A stretch of DNA of 46,025 nucleotides, taken from positions 1-46,025 of the forward strand of contig JAFWLT010000009.1 in NCBI GenBank assembly GCA_017510925.1, written 5' to 3'. The notes below the pieces were generated by a model. That model made no database searches. It saw only the letters and a list, made by a program, of their open reading frames with translations, and was not told the DNA's origin. Made by a program: the position numbers and the translations under genes. This document shows, one piece after another, positions 9,858-18,264 of this stretch; position 1 is the stretch's first letter; each line of letters opens with the position of its first letter. Source of the DNA: Candidatus Saccharimonadota bacterium (GTDB taxonomy: Bacteria > Patescibacteriota > Saccharimonadia > Saccharimonadales > Saccharimonadaceae).

Positions 9858-9894
9858 ATTCTCAGAATAAAAGAGAATAAGTAAGTGTAGGTAA

Positions 9895-9917
9895 GTGGCT
9901 GGCCGGGCGCCAGCCAC
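9895..9917. other. GC-rich hairpin after the TraG-like gene
   Basis: GTGGCTGG at 9895-9902 pairs with CCAGCCAC at 9910-9917. No T-run follows, so it is not a classic terminator. It may stabilise or end the upstream mRNA. The rest of 9858-10081 shows no ORF or repeat I can support. Confidence 0.4.
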
Positions 9918-10081
9918 AAATTGGCTCGACAAGCCGTAAATTTGGATGTCCAAACATATGCACATCAAACGTCGCACAATATAGATTTTAGGACATTAGG
10001 GTTATATAAAAAAGACGATAACTTATACCTTTATAATAGGGGCGTTTTTCTGCTTATGCTTAAATAACCAGGGGAGCATAA

Positions 10082-10319
10082 AATTTGGGAGAGTCCAGTA
10101 GAGTTTAAATCCAAATTTCAGCAACGTTGAAGCTCGCGCCGGGTTTTTAAAAATAATTTTAGTCGGATTTGCGCCGGAATTATCGGACGGTTCAAATGAT
10201 TCGAACCATAGCCCCCGGACAGTTCCGTGCTCAATCCGTAAAATTATTTTTAAAACCTCGGGCTCGTTCAAAATATTGTTGAGAATTTAGATTTAAACCC
10301 ACCTGGATCCACCCAAATT
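10082..10319. repeat. 238-bp imperfect palindrome (element A)
   Basis: Both arms of about 115 bp run from AATTTGGG (10082-10089) and its complement (10312-10319) through GTTTAAAT/ATTTAAAC and TTTTAAAAATAATTTTA to a central hairpin GGTTC...GAACC (10189-10207). It lies between convergent genes. Near its middle it shares TTGWAGCTCGCGCC and GGGCTCGTWCAAA with the palindrome at 40171-40327, so the two look like members of one family. No transposase is present. Confidence 0.65.
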
Positions 10320-10552
10320 GGCCTTTACAGGGGTCGCGTGGCTTCACGCGCCGACTTCACGGCCGAGTTTTCCACATTTGACTTTTCCCCACTATTATTT
10401 CCCTATTTGCTATTTTTCCCTGTTATTTTTTATATTTTTATTCCCCATTTTATAGCTACTTTCCAAATTTCCCGAACAAAAACCGAACAAGAAGAGAGGA
10501 GAAAAGAGGTAATCACCCCTGTTGTACCCCTGTTATTTTTGCCCTCTTTTCC

Positions 10553-11158
10553 CTACTTCCAGTAGGCTTTACCGTCTATTCTGACGTCTATATAGGTAAA
10601 TTCACCGATTCCCTGTTCTTTAAGATAGCGAAGCATACGTTCTGTATCCTCAGCTGTGACCCCTGATCCCCTATCTATTGTAGTCTTGATAAAACCAGTG
10701 TATCCATCCAGATAAAAGTCTACTTCCCTGATGGCGCCGGCTGGGACTACGGCTTTTACAGGGGTAAGACTGAGATCTCTTAGATCTGCTTCTAGCTGGC
10801 CGATATATTCGGTCATACGGGTAGTGATCCCCGATACAGGGTTCTCGTTAACTATTTCTATAGTAGGTTTATAGGTTTTTACTACGGTGGTAGGAGTAGT
10901 TTCGGCTTCGTTTTCGGCACGGTTTTTAAGAAAAACGATTACTAGCGTGACGACTACTGCGATGACTATCAAAAATAATACTACTGTAAAACCAACCCTA
11001 AAAGTTTGGCGCTTTTTAATCTTTTTCTTAGCTTCGAGACGCTCCGAAGTAGTTTCTGGGCGTTCGCGAGTGCTAGCAATAGTACGCCCGGATTTTAGAT
11101 GCGAGTGTTTGTTTAGTCGACGCTTAGCAAGCTTTGGTGGCTCAGGATTTTTGGCCAT
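10553..11158 (-). CDS. ftsQ: FtsQ/DivIB-like division protein (short form)
   Basis: 201 aa. A basic cytoplasmic N-terminus (about 1-50), one transmembrane helix (about 53-75, VGFTVVLFLIVIAVVVTLVIVFL) and a short extracytoplasmic domain. The C-terminus ends FTYIDVRIDGKAYWK, which resembles the closing strand of FtsQ. Position directly after murG in a dcw cluster supports the call. It is shorter than typical FtsQ and a clear POTRA domain is not obvious. FtsQ links FtsL/FtsB to the divisome. It overlaps the murG 3' end by 17 nt, with GGAGG upstream of its ATG inside murG. Similarity is modest, so context carries much of the weight. Confidence 0.55.
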   Translation of the reverse strand: MAKNPEPPKLAKRRLNKHSHLKSGRTIASTRERPETTSERLEAKKKIKKRQTFRVGFTVVLFLIVIAVVVTLVIVFLKNRAENEAETTPTTVVKTYKPTIEIVNENPVSGITTRMTEYIGQLEADLRDLSLTPVKAVVPAGAIREVDFYLDGYTGFIKTTIDRGSGVTAEDTERMLRYLKEQGIGEFTYIDVRIDGKAYWK

Positions 11159-12386
11159 CAGCTTCCTCCAGGATCAAATCGGCAAGTTTGGTAGCAGCAT
11201 CTGAATGCGCCTCGGCGTGAAGCTTTTCGGCAAGATCGGCACGCTCACGAGGGCTTCTAACTAAATGACGAATAGCATCAAGGAGCTCAGCTGGATTCTT
11301 CATCATCTTAGCGTCACTTACTACTGTAGCAGCGCCAGCTGCTTCTAGACGCTTAGCGTTTTCGGTTTGATGACCACCAGGAAGACGCTCAAACGGTACT
11401 AGTATCACAGCCTTTTCTAGAGCTGCTAACTCGGCAATAGTAGTAGCGCCAGCACGAGAGACTACCACGTCGGCAGCGCCCATAAGTTCGTCCATAGTGG
11501 TATTGAATTCCCACATCCGGAAGTTTGATTCGAGTGATGCGTGATCCCAGTTCTCGTATTTTTTGAGATCGAGCATATTTTCGTAATGCTTGCGACCAGC
11601 CACTAACGCCACGGAAGTGAATTGCAATAATTCTGGCAAAATCAAACGGGTGGTTTCGTTGAGATTTTCAGAACCCTGTGAACCACCAGTGATTACGACG
11701 AGAGGTTTATCAGGGTTAAAAGAAAAGGCCTTTTTGAGCTGCTCTTCTTTAAATAAACTCACGCTCTTAAATTCTGGTGCTACCGGAATGCCGGTGCAGA
11801 CGTAGTTTTTGTGTTTCTCCATTACCTCTTCTTTTGGAGGCATACCAAAGGCTACTTTTTTGGCTTTCTTCATCAGTAGACGGTTGGCAAGGCCAGCTAC
11901 AGAATCTGATTCGTGAATAATATAAGGAATCCTAAAGAGCTTAGCCACCATACCGATCGGAAGGCACGTGTAGCCACCTTTTAGGAAAATGATGTCTGGG
12001 CGATTAAACATCAGTCTAAAGAAACTCATAATAAGGCCTCCTAGAAAACCTAGAAAACCAAAAATGTTACCAAAAATAAGATCCTTTAAAGTGATATCAA
12101 AATGCACAAAATAATCTCTAAAGCTCCAGCCAGCAAAACGATGAAACTTGCCAGCTAGGGTTCTTTTTACTCTAATAACCGGGCCTTTTATTCCCTTTTT
12201 TGATTCGTATCCTTCTGCCCAAGACACTCCAATTTCTGAGCAAAGTTTGGTGACATTTTTGAAATATTTGAAGTCAGTCCAAAATTCCACCTCTGAGCGC
12301 GGGCGTTTTTCTAGGATTTCACGAATGACGGCGACGGCTGGAGTAATGTGGCCCCCGCTGCCGCCCCCCACTACTAATATTTTCAT
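11142..12386 (-). CDS. murG: UDP-GlcNAc:lipid I N-acetylglucosaminyltransferase
   Basis: Adds GlcNAc to lipid I to make lipid II on the inner face of the membrane. The N-terminus MKILVVGGGSGGHITPAVAV is the MurG signature loop. A second glycine-rich motif (VVITGGSQGSENLN) and the donor-site segment SRAGATTIAELAAL with LPGGHQTENA are in the C-terminal half. 414 aa, longer than the usual 350-360 because of an insertion (about 95-145) containing hydrophobic IFGFLGFLGGLIMSFF. I chose ATG 12386: GGGAGGG lies 8 nt upstream and homology starts there. It overlaps the end of ftsW by 68 nt. Confidence 0.93.
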   Translation of the reverse strand: MKILVVGGGSGGHITPAVAVIREILEKRPRSEVEFWTDFKYFKNVTKLCSEIGVSWAEGYESKKGIKGPVIRVKRTLAGKFHRFAGWSFRDYFVHFDITLKDLIFGNIFGFLGFLGGLIMSFFRLMFNRPDIIFLKGGYTCLPIGMVAKLFRIPYIIHESDSVAGLANRLLMKKAKKVAFGMPPKEEVMEKHKNYVCTGIPVAPEFKSVSLFKEEQLKKAFSFNPDKPLVVITGGSQGSENLNETTRLILPELLQFTSVALVAGRKHYENMLDLKKYENWDHASLESNFRMWEFNTTMDELMGAADVVVSRAGATTIAELAALEKAVILVPFERLPGGHQTENAKRLEAAGAATVVSDAKMMKNPAELLDAIRHLVRSPRERADLAEKLHAEAHSDAATKLADLILEEADGQKS

Positions 12387-13545
12387 TCTTAATTCCCTCC
12401 CTACTAGTATAACACGAAAGTTGCAAAACGAGGCCAATTGCAAAAGCAATAAAGATCATAGAAGTACCACCATAAGATAAGAGTGGTAAAGTAATACCAG
12501 TAACTGGTACTAAAGCAGTCATTGCCATAATGTTTACCACCACCTGAGCTAACGTCCAAGAAAATACGCCAATAATCAAAAATCTGTTATTATCGTCTGG
12601 AGTATGATCAGCAACTTTGAGCATTCTAAGTAGCATAATACAGAAAACTGTAATAACTAGAAATAGCCCTACAAAACCAAAGGTTTCGCCCATAATAGCA
12701 AAGACAGAGTCGTTGATGGATTCTGGTAGATATCCTGTAGCCTGAACTGAATTGCCAATGCCAACACCTGTAAAACCACCAGCGCCAATAGCAAGCATAG
12801 CATTGTCGATATGATAAGTAGAGTCAGTTGATTCCCCACCAGTAAGTGTGGTAAACCAAGCCGTAACGCGTTCCATCCGGTGACTCGATAAAGCCACAGA
12901 ACCTACAGCCCCAACCAGCACAATAGTTAGCATCAAAAGATACTGCCATTTTGGAACTTTGGCAATTAGAAGCATTCCGAAGATAATTGCCATCAAGGCT
13001 ACGCCGGTGCCAAGATCACCCTGTGCTATTACTACGAGACCAAGCGAAAGCCCACAGACAATAACAAGTGGTAACCAAAACTCTTTAAGGTCGCCAATTT
13101 TGCCTTCTTCCCTTTTTCTGGCCAAAAAATCGGCAAGATAAACAACAAGAGTAATTTTGAGAATTTCGGCTGGCTGGAAGCTAGTGCCACCAATTTGGAA
13201 CCAACGACATTCGCCGAGTTCGCATTTTACAATTGGCGAGTGATTTAAAGATAAAATCCAAAGCAGTGCTGACAAAACCAAAGCAAAAATAAGAAGTGGT
13301 TTGGCAAATTTTTGGATATATTTATACGGGATGACTTTAAAGGCTAAAAAGAATGCAACAAGAGACAACGCTACAGAACGAAGTTGCCCGAGGAAAAAAT
13401 CGTTTGGGCCGTAATCCGTGCCATAGGTAGTGTTCAAAACGTTAGCACGCATAGGGCCAATAGCATAAATCACAATAAGACCTAGAGCCATTAAACCTAA
13501 CGTAGTAAAAAGTATCACAAGATCAGACTTGTGTTTTCGGTTCAT
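12319..13545 (-). CDS. ftsW: SEDS peptidoglycan glycosyltransferase FtsW/RodA
   Basis: Polytopic SEDS protein of 408 aa with about ten hydrophobic segments. It polymerises lipid II together with the class B PBP encoded upstream. Family motifs include AEILKITLVVYLADFLARK, the periplasmic stretch with GIGNSVQATGYLPESINDSVFAIMGE, and GITLPLLSYGGTSM near the C-terminus. The start codon directly follows the mraY stop (TAA then ATG), with GGAGG 10 nt upstream. The last 20 or so residues are polar and lie inside the murG reading region. Context in the dcw cluster favours FtsW over RodA. Confidence 0.9.
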   Translation of the reverse strand: MNRKHKSDLVILFTTLGLMALGLIVIYAIGPMRANVLNTTYGTDYGPNDFFLGQLRSVALSLVAFFLAFKVIPYKYIQKFAKPLLIFALVLSALLWILSLNHSPIVKCELGECRWFQIGGTSFQPAEILKITLVVYLADFLARKREEGKIGDLKEFWLPLVIVCGLSLGLVVIAQGDLGTGVALMAIIFGMLLIAKVPKWQYLLMLTIVLVGAVGSVALSSHRMERVTAWFTTLTGGESTDSTYHIDNAMLAIGAGGFTGVGIGNSVQATGYLPESINDSVFAIMGETFGFVGLFLVITVFCIMLLRMLKVADHTPDDNNRFLIIGVFSWTLAQVVVNIMAMTALVPVTGITLPLLSYGGTSMIFIAFAIGLVLQLSCYTSREGIKNENISSGGRQRGPHYSSRRRHS

Positions 13546-14571
13546 TTAAATTGCGCCTCCAACAGCAGCTAGGAATACGCCGAAGATGGCGCAAACGCCG
13601 GCGATAATCCAGAAACGCATTACAATCTTAGCTTCCCCCCAACCTTTTGCTTCTAGGTGATGGTGAAGTGGTGCAGAAATAAAGATCTTTCTTCCCCAGA
13701 ATTTTTTGGAGAGTAGTTGGATTAATGATGAGCTAGTTTCGATTACAAATGGAAGGCCAATGATAGGAAGAAGTAAAAGTGAGTTAGTCATCATAGCAAC
13801 TACACCGAGACCAGCACCAAGTGCAAATGAGCCAGTGTCGCCCATCATAAAACGAGCTGGTGGCACATTAAACCAGATGTAGCTAAGAAGCCAACCAATT
13901 ACCGTCATACAAAAACCAAATAACAAGATATTACCTTGGAGTAATGCAATGATACCAAAGGCGCCATATGAAAGCATAGCGAGACCACCAGCGAGGCCGT
14001 CTAGGCCATCGGTAATATTAACGGCATTTGAAGTTGCTACTACAATAAAGGCAAAGATGATAATCATACCGACAATACCAACTTCTAGATTGCCAAGGAA
14101 TGGCACCAAGATAGTGGTCCAACCGAGTTTGGTGGCAAAGAACCAACCGAGCATCACGCCAACTAGAGTAATTAGGAAGAATTTAACTGGACCTCTAAGC
14201 CCAGCAGCGCCTCTGCCGGTACCAAAAATATTGATAGAATCATCTACTACACCCACAAAAGAACCACCTAGAAAACCAATGAGAGGAAGCCAAGTTTGGC
14301 CACGATCTAGGTTGAAAATCCAGGTGACAACAGTAACGGAAATAATACCAATCAAACCTGCCATGGTAGGAAAATTGCGAGTAAATTTGTGAGCGTGAAG
14401 CTTAGCCATTACTGGCAAATCTTTGCCGTCCACAGTTTTTTGCTTTTGTTTTTTCCAGAAATGATATTTATAAGCAAAATGTGTATAAAGAGGGGTTAAA
14501 ATCATAGATAGCAAGAACCCAGCTAGCGCTAAGAGTAAGCCGTAAAATACCTCCTCATTGATAATTCCCAT
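13546..14571 (-). CDS. mraY: Phospho-N-acetylmuramoyl-pentapeptide transferase
   Basis: Transfers phospho-MurNAc-pentapeptide to undecaprenyl phosphate to give lipid I. Multi-pass membrane protein of 341 aa. Signatures: VDDSINIFG (Asp-rich motif), NAVNITDGLDGLAGG, and the late APLHHHLEAKGW histidine motif. It starts 8 nt after ftsI. The preceding sequence carries AAAGGAG and also TATAAT 6 nt before the ATG, so both operon translation and a leaderless start are possible. Confidence 0.95.
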   Translation of the reverse strand: MGIINEEVFYGLLLALAGFLLSMILTPLYTHFAYKYHFWKKQKQKTVDGKDLPVMAKLHAHKFTRNFPTMAGLIGIISVTVVTWIFNLDRGQTWLPLIGFLGGSFVGVVDDSINIFGTGRGAAGLRGPVKFFLITLVGVMLGWFFATKLGWTTILVPFLGNLEVGIVGMIIIFAFIVVATSNAVNITDGLDGLAGGLAMLSYGAFGIIALLQGNILLFGFCMTVIGWLLSYIWFNVPPARFMMGDTGSFALGAGLGVVAMMTNSLLLLPIIGLPFVIETSSSLIQLLSKKFWGRKIFISAPLHHHLEAKGWGEAKIVMRFWIIAGVCAIFGVFLAAVGGAI

Positions 14572-14578
14572 AGTGCTA

Positions 14579-16324
14579 TTATACTCCTTTTGGTTTAACT
14601 TTTAAATAGTCTATCACGTAGTTTGAGAGAGTGTCGAAAAGATTTTGAGCTTCGCCACCAGAAAGGGCCTTCCCTTCCCCCCACATTTTGACCATAATGA
14701 CGTATTCAGGCATTTCGCCACTTGGTGCTACAAAACCGATGTAAGAACCCACGAGATTGCTCATAGACTCATCGTAGGCACCATCTACAATTACCTGAGC
14801 CGTACCAGATTTACCACCTACATCATAACCTGGTTTATCGATACCGGCACGGGCTTTGTAACTACGGTTATTAACGAGTAGGCTCCTCATAGTAGCTGAG
14901 GTTTCTGGTGTCAAAATTTGATCTTCGATTTTCTCGTAATTTTCGAGGGGCTTGATGGTTTTGTCATCCTCTAGAGTACCCTTAACAATGGATGGAGTAC
15001 GCCAAACACCACCATTAACTACTGAAGAAAAGGCTGTGGCAGTTTGAATCATAGTAGCTGAAAGGTTCTGACCAAAAGTCATATTGGCGTAGGCAGCGTT
15101 AAGACCATAAATCTCGGCGTGTGGATCCCAAATAAAACCTTCGGCTTCGATAAGCTCAATGCCAGTAGCGTGACCAAGACGGAACTTGTCGTTGTAATAA
15201 TGATAAAGTCTTTCCCTACCCTCGGCAGTAATTTCGTTTGGGTTGTCACCTAGGAATTTAAGCGCTTGGATAGACCCCACGTTAAGAGACCAATAAAGAG
15301 CGTCTCTCATAGTGAGATTTTGATTATTTAGTTTGGCGCGCTGCTCGGCGTTCCAAATAGTGTTACCGTCTACTTCGGTTGATGGAGTGTTGAAATAAGT
15401 AGTATCGGCAGTCATCTTCCCTTCATTTATCGCAGCTGAAAAAACGAAATTCTTAAAAATTGAAGCTGGCTCGTATGGAACTTCGGTAACTTGATTAAGG
15501 TAAACAGAGGCATCCTTAACGTTGCCATAATCGCCTGGATTGTAACCAGGCAGTGCAGTCATAGCGAGCACTTCCCCATTTCTTGGGTTCATCACGAGCG
15601 CTGCAGCGTTGGTAGCAGCAGTACTATTGATAGCCTCGGCCAAAACTTCCTCCACGCCTTTTTCTAGACCACGATCTACCGACAAAACTACATTTTTACC
15701 ATCTTCGGCTGGGATTTTAATATTATCCTTACCGATCGAAAGCGCCACATTATTAACATCTGAAATAGATTTAAGTAAACCATCTTTACCGGTTAGTAGG
15801 TTGTTTAAGGAACCCTCTACGCCATACTGACCAAGACCGTCAGAATTTACAAAACCAAGAATAGTGGAGCCCATTTCGCCTTCTGGATAAACCCGTTTGT
15901 TCCCTTCTTTTAGCCAGACATTTTTGATTTCTTCGTCGGCAATTTTACTAGCATTAGTGTAAGGCACATTTTTGGCCACAATATAATAACGTAGACCTTC
16001 TGTATTATATACTTCGTCTAAATCGGCTGTAATATATTCTTTGGCATACTTTTCTAGAGCGTTTTTGATTTCGTCTTTTGGCGTAACAGCTGGATCGATA
16101 ATAATTTGATAAGCCGATTGATTCAATACTACGGCTGTTGGCTGGTCGCCATCCATCATATAAATTTCACCACGTTTAGCCGTGATGGTTTCGAGAAGTG
16201 TGTGCTGCTCGTTAGCCTTAGCAACCCAAAAATCATGCTGAATAATTTGAATAAAAAATAGTCGCACCACAATAATCGCGAATGCGCCTAAGGTGATATA
16301 TTTTAGAATTTTTAAACGTCGCAT
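14579..16324 (-). CDS. ftsI: Class B penicillin-binding protein (FtsI-like transpeptidase)
   Basis: 581 aa, one N-terminal membrane anchor (residues about 7-25), a PBP dimerisation domain, then a transpeptidase domain. The active-site serine is Ser288 in SIFK, followed by an SLN motif in YWSLNVGS and KSGT at about 505-508. It crosslinks septal peptidoglycan and works with the SEDS polymerase in the same cluster. The start is 2 nt after the ftsL stop. No C-terminal PASTA domains are present. Confidence 0.92.
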   Translation of the reverse strand: MRRLKILKYITLGAFAIIVVRLFFIQIIQHDFWVAKANEQHTLLETITAKRGEIYMMDGDQPTAVVLNQSAYQIIIDPAVTPKDEIKNALEKYAKEYITADLDEVYNTEGLRYYIVAKNVPYTNASKIADEEIKNVWLKEGNKRVYPEGEMGSTILGFVNSDGLGQYGVEGSLNNLLTGKDGLLKSISDVNNVALSIGKDNIKIPAEDGKNVVLSVDRGLEKGVEEVLAEAINSTAATNAAALVMNPRNGEVLAMTALPGYNPGDYGNVKDASVYLNQVTEVPYEPASIFKNFVFSAAINEGKMTADTTYFNTPSTEVDGNTIWNAEQRAKLNNQNLTMRDALYWSLNVGSIQALKFLGDNPNEITAEGRERLYHYYNDKFRLGHATGIELIEAEGFIWDPHAEIYGLNAAYANMTFGQNLSATMIQTATAFSSVVNGGVWRTPSIVKGTLEDDKTIKPLENYEKIEDQILTPETSATMRSLLVNNRSYKARAGIDKPGYDVGGKSGTAQVIVDGAYDESMSNLVGSYIGFVAPSGEMPEYVIMVKMWGEGKALSGGEAQNLFDTLSNYVIDYLKVKPKGV

Positions 16325-16326
16325 AA

Positions 16327-16677
16327 TTATTCGGCAGCGTAACCGGTGACGGTGGCGTCTGGCATAGCAGCAGCTACGGTGCTGGCTTTGGCATTAGCGA
16401 CGGAAGTAAGACGAGCCTTTTCGACCGCAAGGTCATCACGACGGGCATTAAGATCGGAAATTTCGGATTCTACGGCAGAGATTTCGTAGTCAAAGCTAGT
16501 AGCTCTAGTTCCCTCAGCAGCATAAATCAAACCAAATACTAAAGTGAGTAGGCTTACAATTACAATTTGAGAAATAGAACCTAGATTTTTCTTCTCTAGA
16601 CGAACAGTGTTTCTACCACGAGCGAAACTCATTGGCACGGCTTCACGGCGACGGGCATAGGTTTGAACGCTACTCAT
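16327..16677 (-). CDS. ftsL: FtsL-like bitopic division protein
   Basis: 116 aa. Basic N-terminus, one transmembrane helix (about 36-53, ISQIVIVSLLTLVFGLIY), then a coiled-coil segment (FDYEISAVESEISDLNARRDDLAVEKARL). Topology, size and position between rsmH and ftsI are those of FtsL; sequence identity in this family is always low. AAGGAG lies about 14 nt upstream. Its 5' flank holds a strong hairpin array (16722-16880). Confidence 0.7.
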   Translation of the reverse strand: MSSVQTYARRREAVPMSFARGRNTVRLEKKNLGSISQIVIVSLLTLVFGLIYAAEGTRATSFDYEISAVESEISDLNARRDDLAVEKARLTSVANAKASTVAAAMPDATVTGYAAE

Positions 16678-16721
16678 TTTATTTTTTTAACTCCTTTTTG
16701 TTTTTGTTTTTCTACTTAAAT

Positions 16722-16880
16722 GTGTATGGTCATAGGCCAACGGCCCTTGATCTAGCAGAGCTATAAGTGACTAGTCAAGGCCGTTGGAAAGGTCATACAC
16801 TACACTCTACCCAAGTAGAGACTCTATGGTGAGCCCGAGGGCCCATGTGCGGTGGGGTCATTGCCCAGACCCCACAATGG
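16722..16880 (-). promoter_or_regulatory. Array of four hairpins between the 22-codon ORF and ftsL
   Basis: On the minus strand in order: GTGGGGTC/GACCCCAC with an 8-nt loop, a GGGCCC/GGGC stem, CTCTAC/GTAGAG, then a long hairpin. The long hairpin has GTGTATG/CATACAC outside and CCAACGGCC plus TTGA pairing inside, with one bulged G. No U-run follows the last stem. It could be a cis-regulatory leader of ftsL, an mRNA processing region or a separate RNA. No known riboswitch core was recognised. Confidence 0.5.
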
Positions 16881-16889
16881 GTAAGTTAA

Positions 16890-16958
16890 CTATTTCTTAA
16901 AATTAACTTTGATGGTTTGGGTGCGAGAGTGGCTCGCTACTACGATTTGTTTAGGCAT
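16890..16958 (-). CDS. Possible 22-residue protein between rsmH and ftsL
   Basis: ATG at 16958 is preceded at 6 nt by a perfect AAGGAGG in an A-rich context, and the frame ends with TAG after 22 codons. The peptide begins MPKQIVVASHSRTQ and ends IKVNFKK; it is basic with no membrane segment. It lies 39 nt downstream of the rsmH stop on the same strand. The ribosome binding site is as good as any in the window. Too short to assign by homology; it could also act as a leader peptide for the hairpins that follow. Confidence 0.5.
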   Translation of the reverse strand: MPKQIVVASHSRTQTIKVNFKK

Positions 16959-16997
16959 TTTGCCTCCTTTTTTTTGTTTTTATTATTTTTATTTTTA

Positions 16998-17870
16998 TCA
17001 ATTCCGCACAGCAATTCGCAGTTTTGCGCTGCGCGCACGCGGGTTGATAAACAACTCCTCATTTCCCGCAGTGATTGGTTTTTTATTCTTTTGCTTTAGT
17101 TCTGACTCCTCGCCGAGACTGGTTTCTTCCTTTAGGAAGTCCTTAACTAACCGATCTTCTAGACTATGAAAGGTGATGATCGCGAGTCTGCCATTTTTGT
17201 TTAGTAGTTTCGGCAGGAGTGGGAGTGATTTCTCTATAATCCCAAGCTCGTCGTTTACCACAATCCTAATCGCTTGAAAGATGCGTGTGGCAGGATGCGT
17301 TTTTGAAAACCCGTGAGTTTTTGATTTGATCAAGTCTGCGAGTTCTTTGGTATCCTTAATGGGACGGTGATGCACGATTTCTTTGGCTAACATCTTGGCT
17401 CTACCAGGTTTTTCTTCCCCGTATTTTTCGAAGATGTTTGCTAGATCTCGCTCGCTCCAATGGTTGACGATTTTGTCAGCCGTAAGAGTTTGCCGTTTGT
17501 CCATACGCATATCCAGTGGGGCTGCCTCTTTGAATGTAAATCCACGAGAGCCCATGTCTAGCTGCGGTGAAGAAACTCCAAAATCTGCTAGTATCAAATC
17601 AAAAGTTTTTCCACTCTCTAAAAGCTGTAGCATAGCACTATAAAAATCGTCGTGAATGATCGTGATGTCTTTGAACTTGCCTTTTAAATATTCTACGGCA
17701 AATTCATCGCGATCAACTAATACGGAATCTTTATAATTCTGTGTTACATCCAAAATTTTTTCAGCGTGACCACCGTATCCTGCTGTGAGATCTAAATATT
17801 TCTCTCCAGCCTGAGGATTTAGGCCTGCTAAAACTTCTGAAAGTAATACTGGAATATGTAGTTTCTCCAT
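16998..17870 (-). CDS. rsmH: 16S rRNA (cytosine1402-N4)-methyltransferase
   Basis: SAM-dependent methylase of the MraW family, 290 aa. It starts MEKLHIPVLLSEVLAGL and carries the SAM loop DLTAGYGGHAEKIL, the motif LADFGVSSPQLD and the C-terminal FHSLEDRLVKDFL. First recognisable gene of the dcw cluster; no mraZ precedes it. I chose ATG 17870 over the in-frame TTG 17885. A TATAAT box overlaps the region just before the ATG, and a separate promoter near 18200 would produce a long structured leader. Confidence 0.95.
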   Translation of the reverse strand: MEKLHIPVLLSEVLAGLNPQAGEKYLDLTAGYGGHAEKILDVTQNYKDSVLVDRDEFAVEYLKGKFKDITIIHDDFYSAMLQLLESGKTFDLILADFGVSSPQLDMGSRGFTFKEAAPLDMRMDKRQTLTADKIVNHWSERDLANIFEKYGEEKPGRAKMLAKEIVHHRPIKDTKELADLIKSKTHGFSKTHPATRIFQAIRIVVNDELGIIEKSLPLLPKLLNKNGRLAIITFHSLEDRLVKDFLKEETSLGEESELKQKNKKPITAGNEELFINPRARSAKLRIAVRN

Positions 17871-17900
17871 ATATATATTATACAATATATATTCTTCTTT

Positions 17901-18140
17901 GTTTGAGAACGCTCAACTAGAAATTTCAGCAGTTTTGTGTTTGTTTGTTTTTTGTTTTTACACAATCTATCTACCACAATTATAAAAATTGTAGCCGTTG
18001 AGAGACTTATTGTGCTTGGCCGTTTACGGCCTATAGAGTTTTTATTGGGAGGTGTGTTAAAGAAGGTACGCACGATTATTTTGTCGCATCTCGCTTAAAA
18101 TTTAATGCGTGCTAAAACTCCTAGTTGGCCGTTCTCAAAC
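17901..18140 (-). ncRNA. Candidate 240-nt structured RNA or leader upstream of rsmH
   Basis: The two 31-nt ends are complementary (26 Watson-Crick pairs; the arms start GTTTGAGAACG and end CGTTCTCAAAC). Three of the five remaining positions are G-U pairs only if the minus strand is transcribed. Inside are CGCAT/ATGCG, GGCCGTAAACGGCC and CTACAATT/AATTGTGGTAG hairpins and A/C-rich linkers. A promoter lies 49 nt upstream. No ORF fits. I see no tmRNA, RNase P, SRP or CRISPR signature. Confidence 0.5.
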
Positions 18141-18195
18141 CTTTTTAATGTACGTGTTTGTTTGTGGGTTTTTGTGATGACTTTCCACTAATCTC

Positions 18196-18224
18196 AGTAT
18201 AGTATGTTTTTAAATAAAATGCAA
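18196..18224 (-). promoter_or_regulatory. Promoter of the rsmH leader/structured RNA
   Basis: On the minus strand TTGCAT, 17 nt, TATACT, preceded by an A7 tract with GCAC, giving a start of transcription near 18189. The same upstream block, AAAAAAAGCACTTGC, precedes the FISUMP gene promoter at 32974-33002. Confidence 0.6.
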
Positions 18225-18264
18225 GTGCTTTTTTTGACTTTTTTACCATTTTCTTATCTAGGAG

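Noticed and set aside
10082-10319. Insertion sequence
   Set aside because: Long inverted repeats but no transposase frame and no target-site duplication that I could find.
13949-14392. 147-codon plus-strand frame
   Set aside because: Antisense to mraY with no ribosome binding site or recognisable domain.
17828-18073. 81-codon minus-strand frame upstream of rsmH
   Set aside because: It overlaps the rsmH start out of frame, covers the structured RNA and has no plausible ribosome binding site.
17901-18140. GTTTGAGAACG...CGTTCTCAAAC as a CRISPR repeat or tracrRNA
   Set aside because: Only one inverted pair exists, with no spacers, no regular repeats and no cas genes. G-U pairing favours a single structured RNA.
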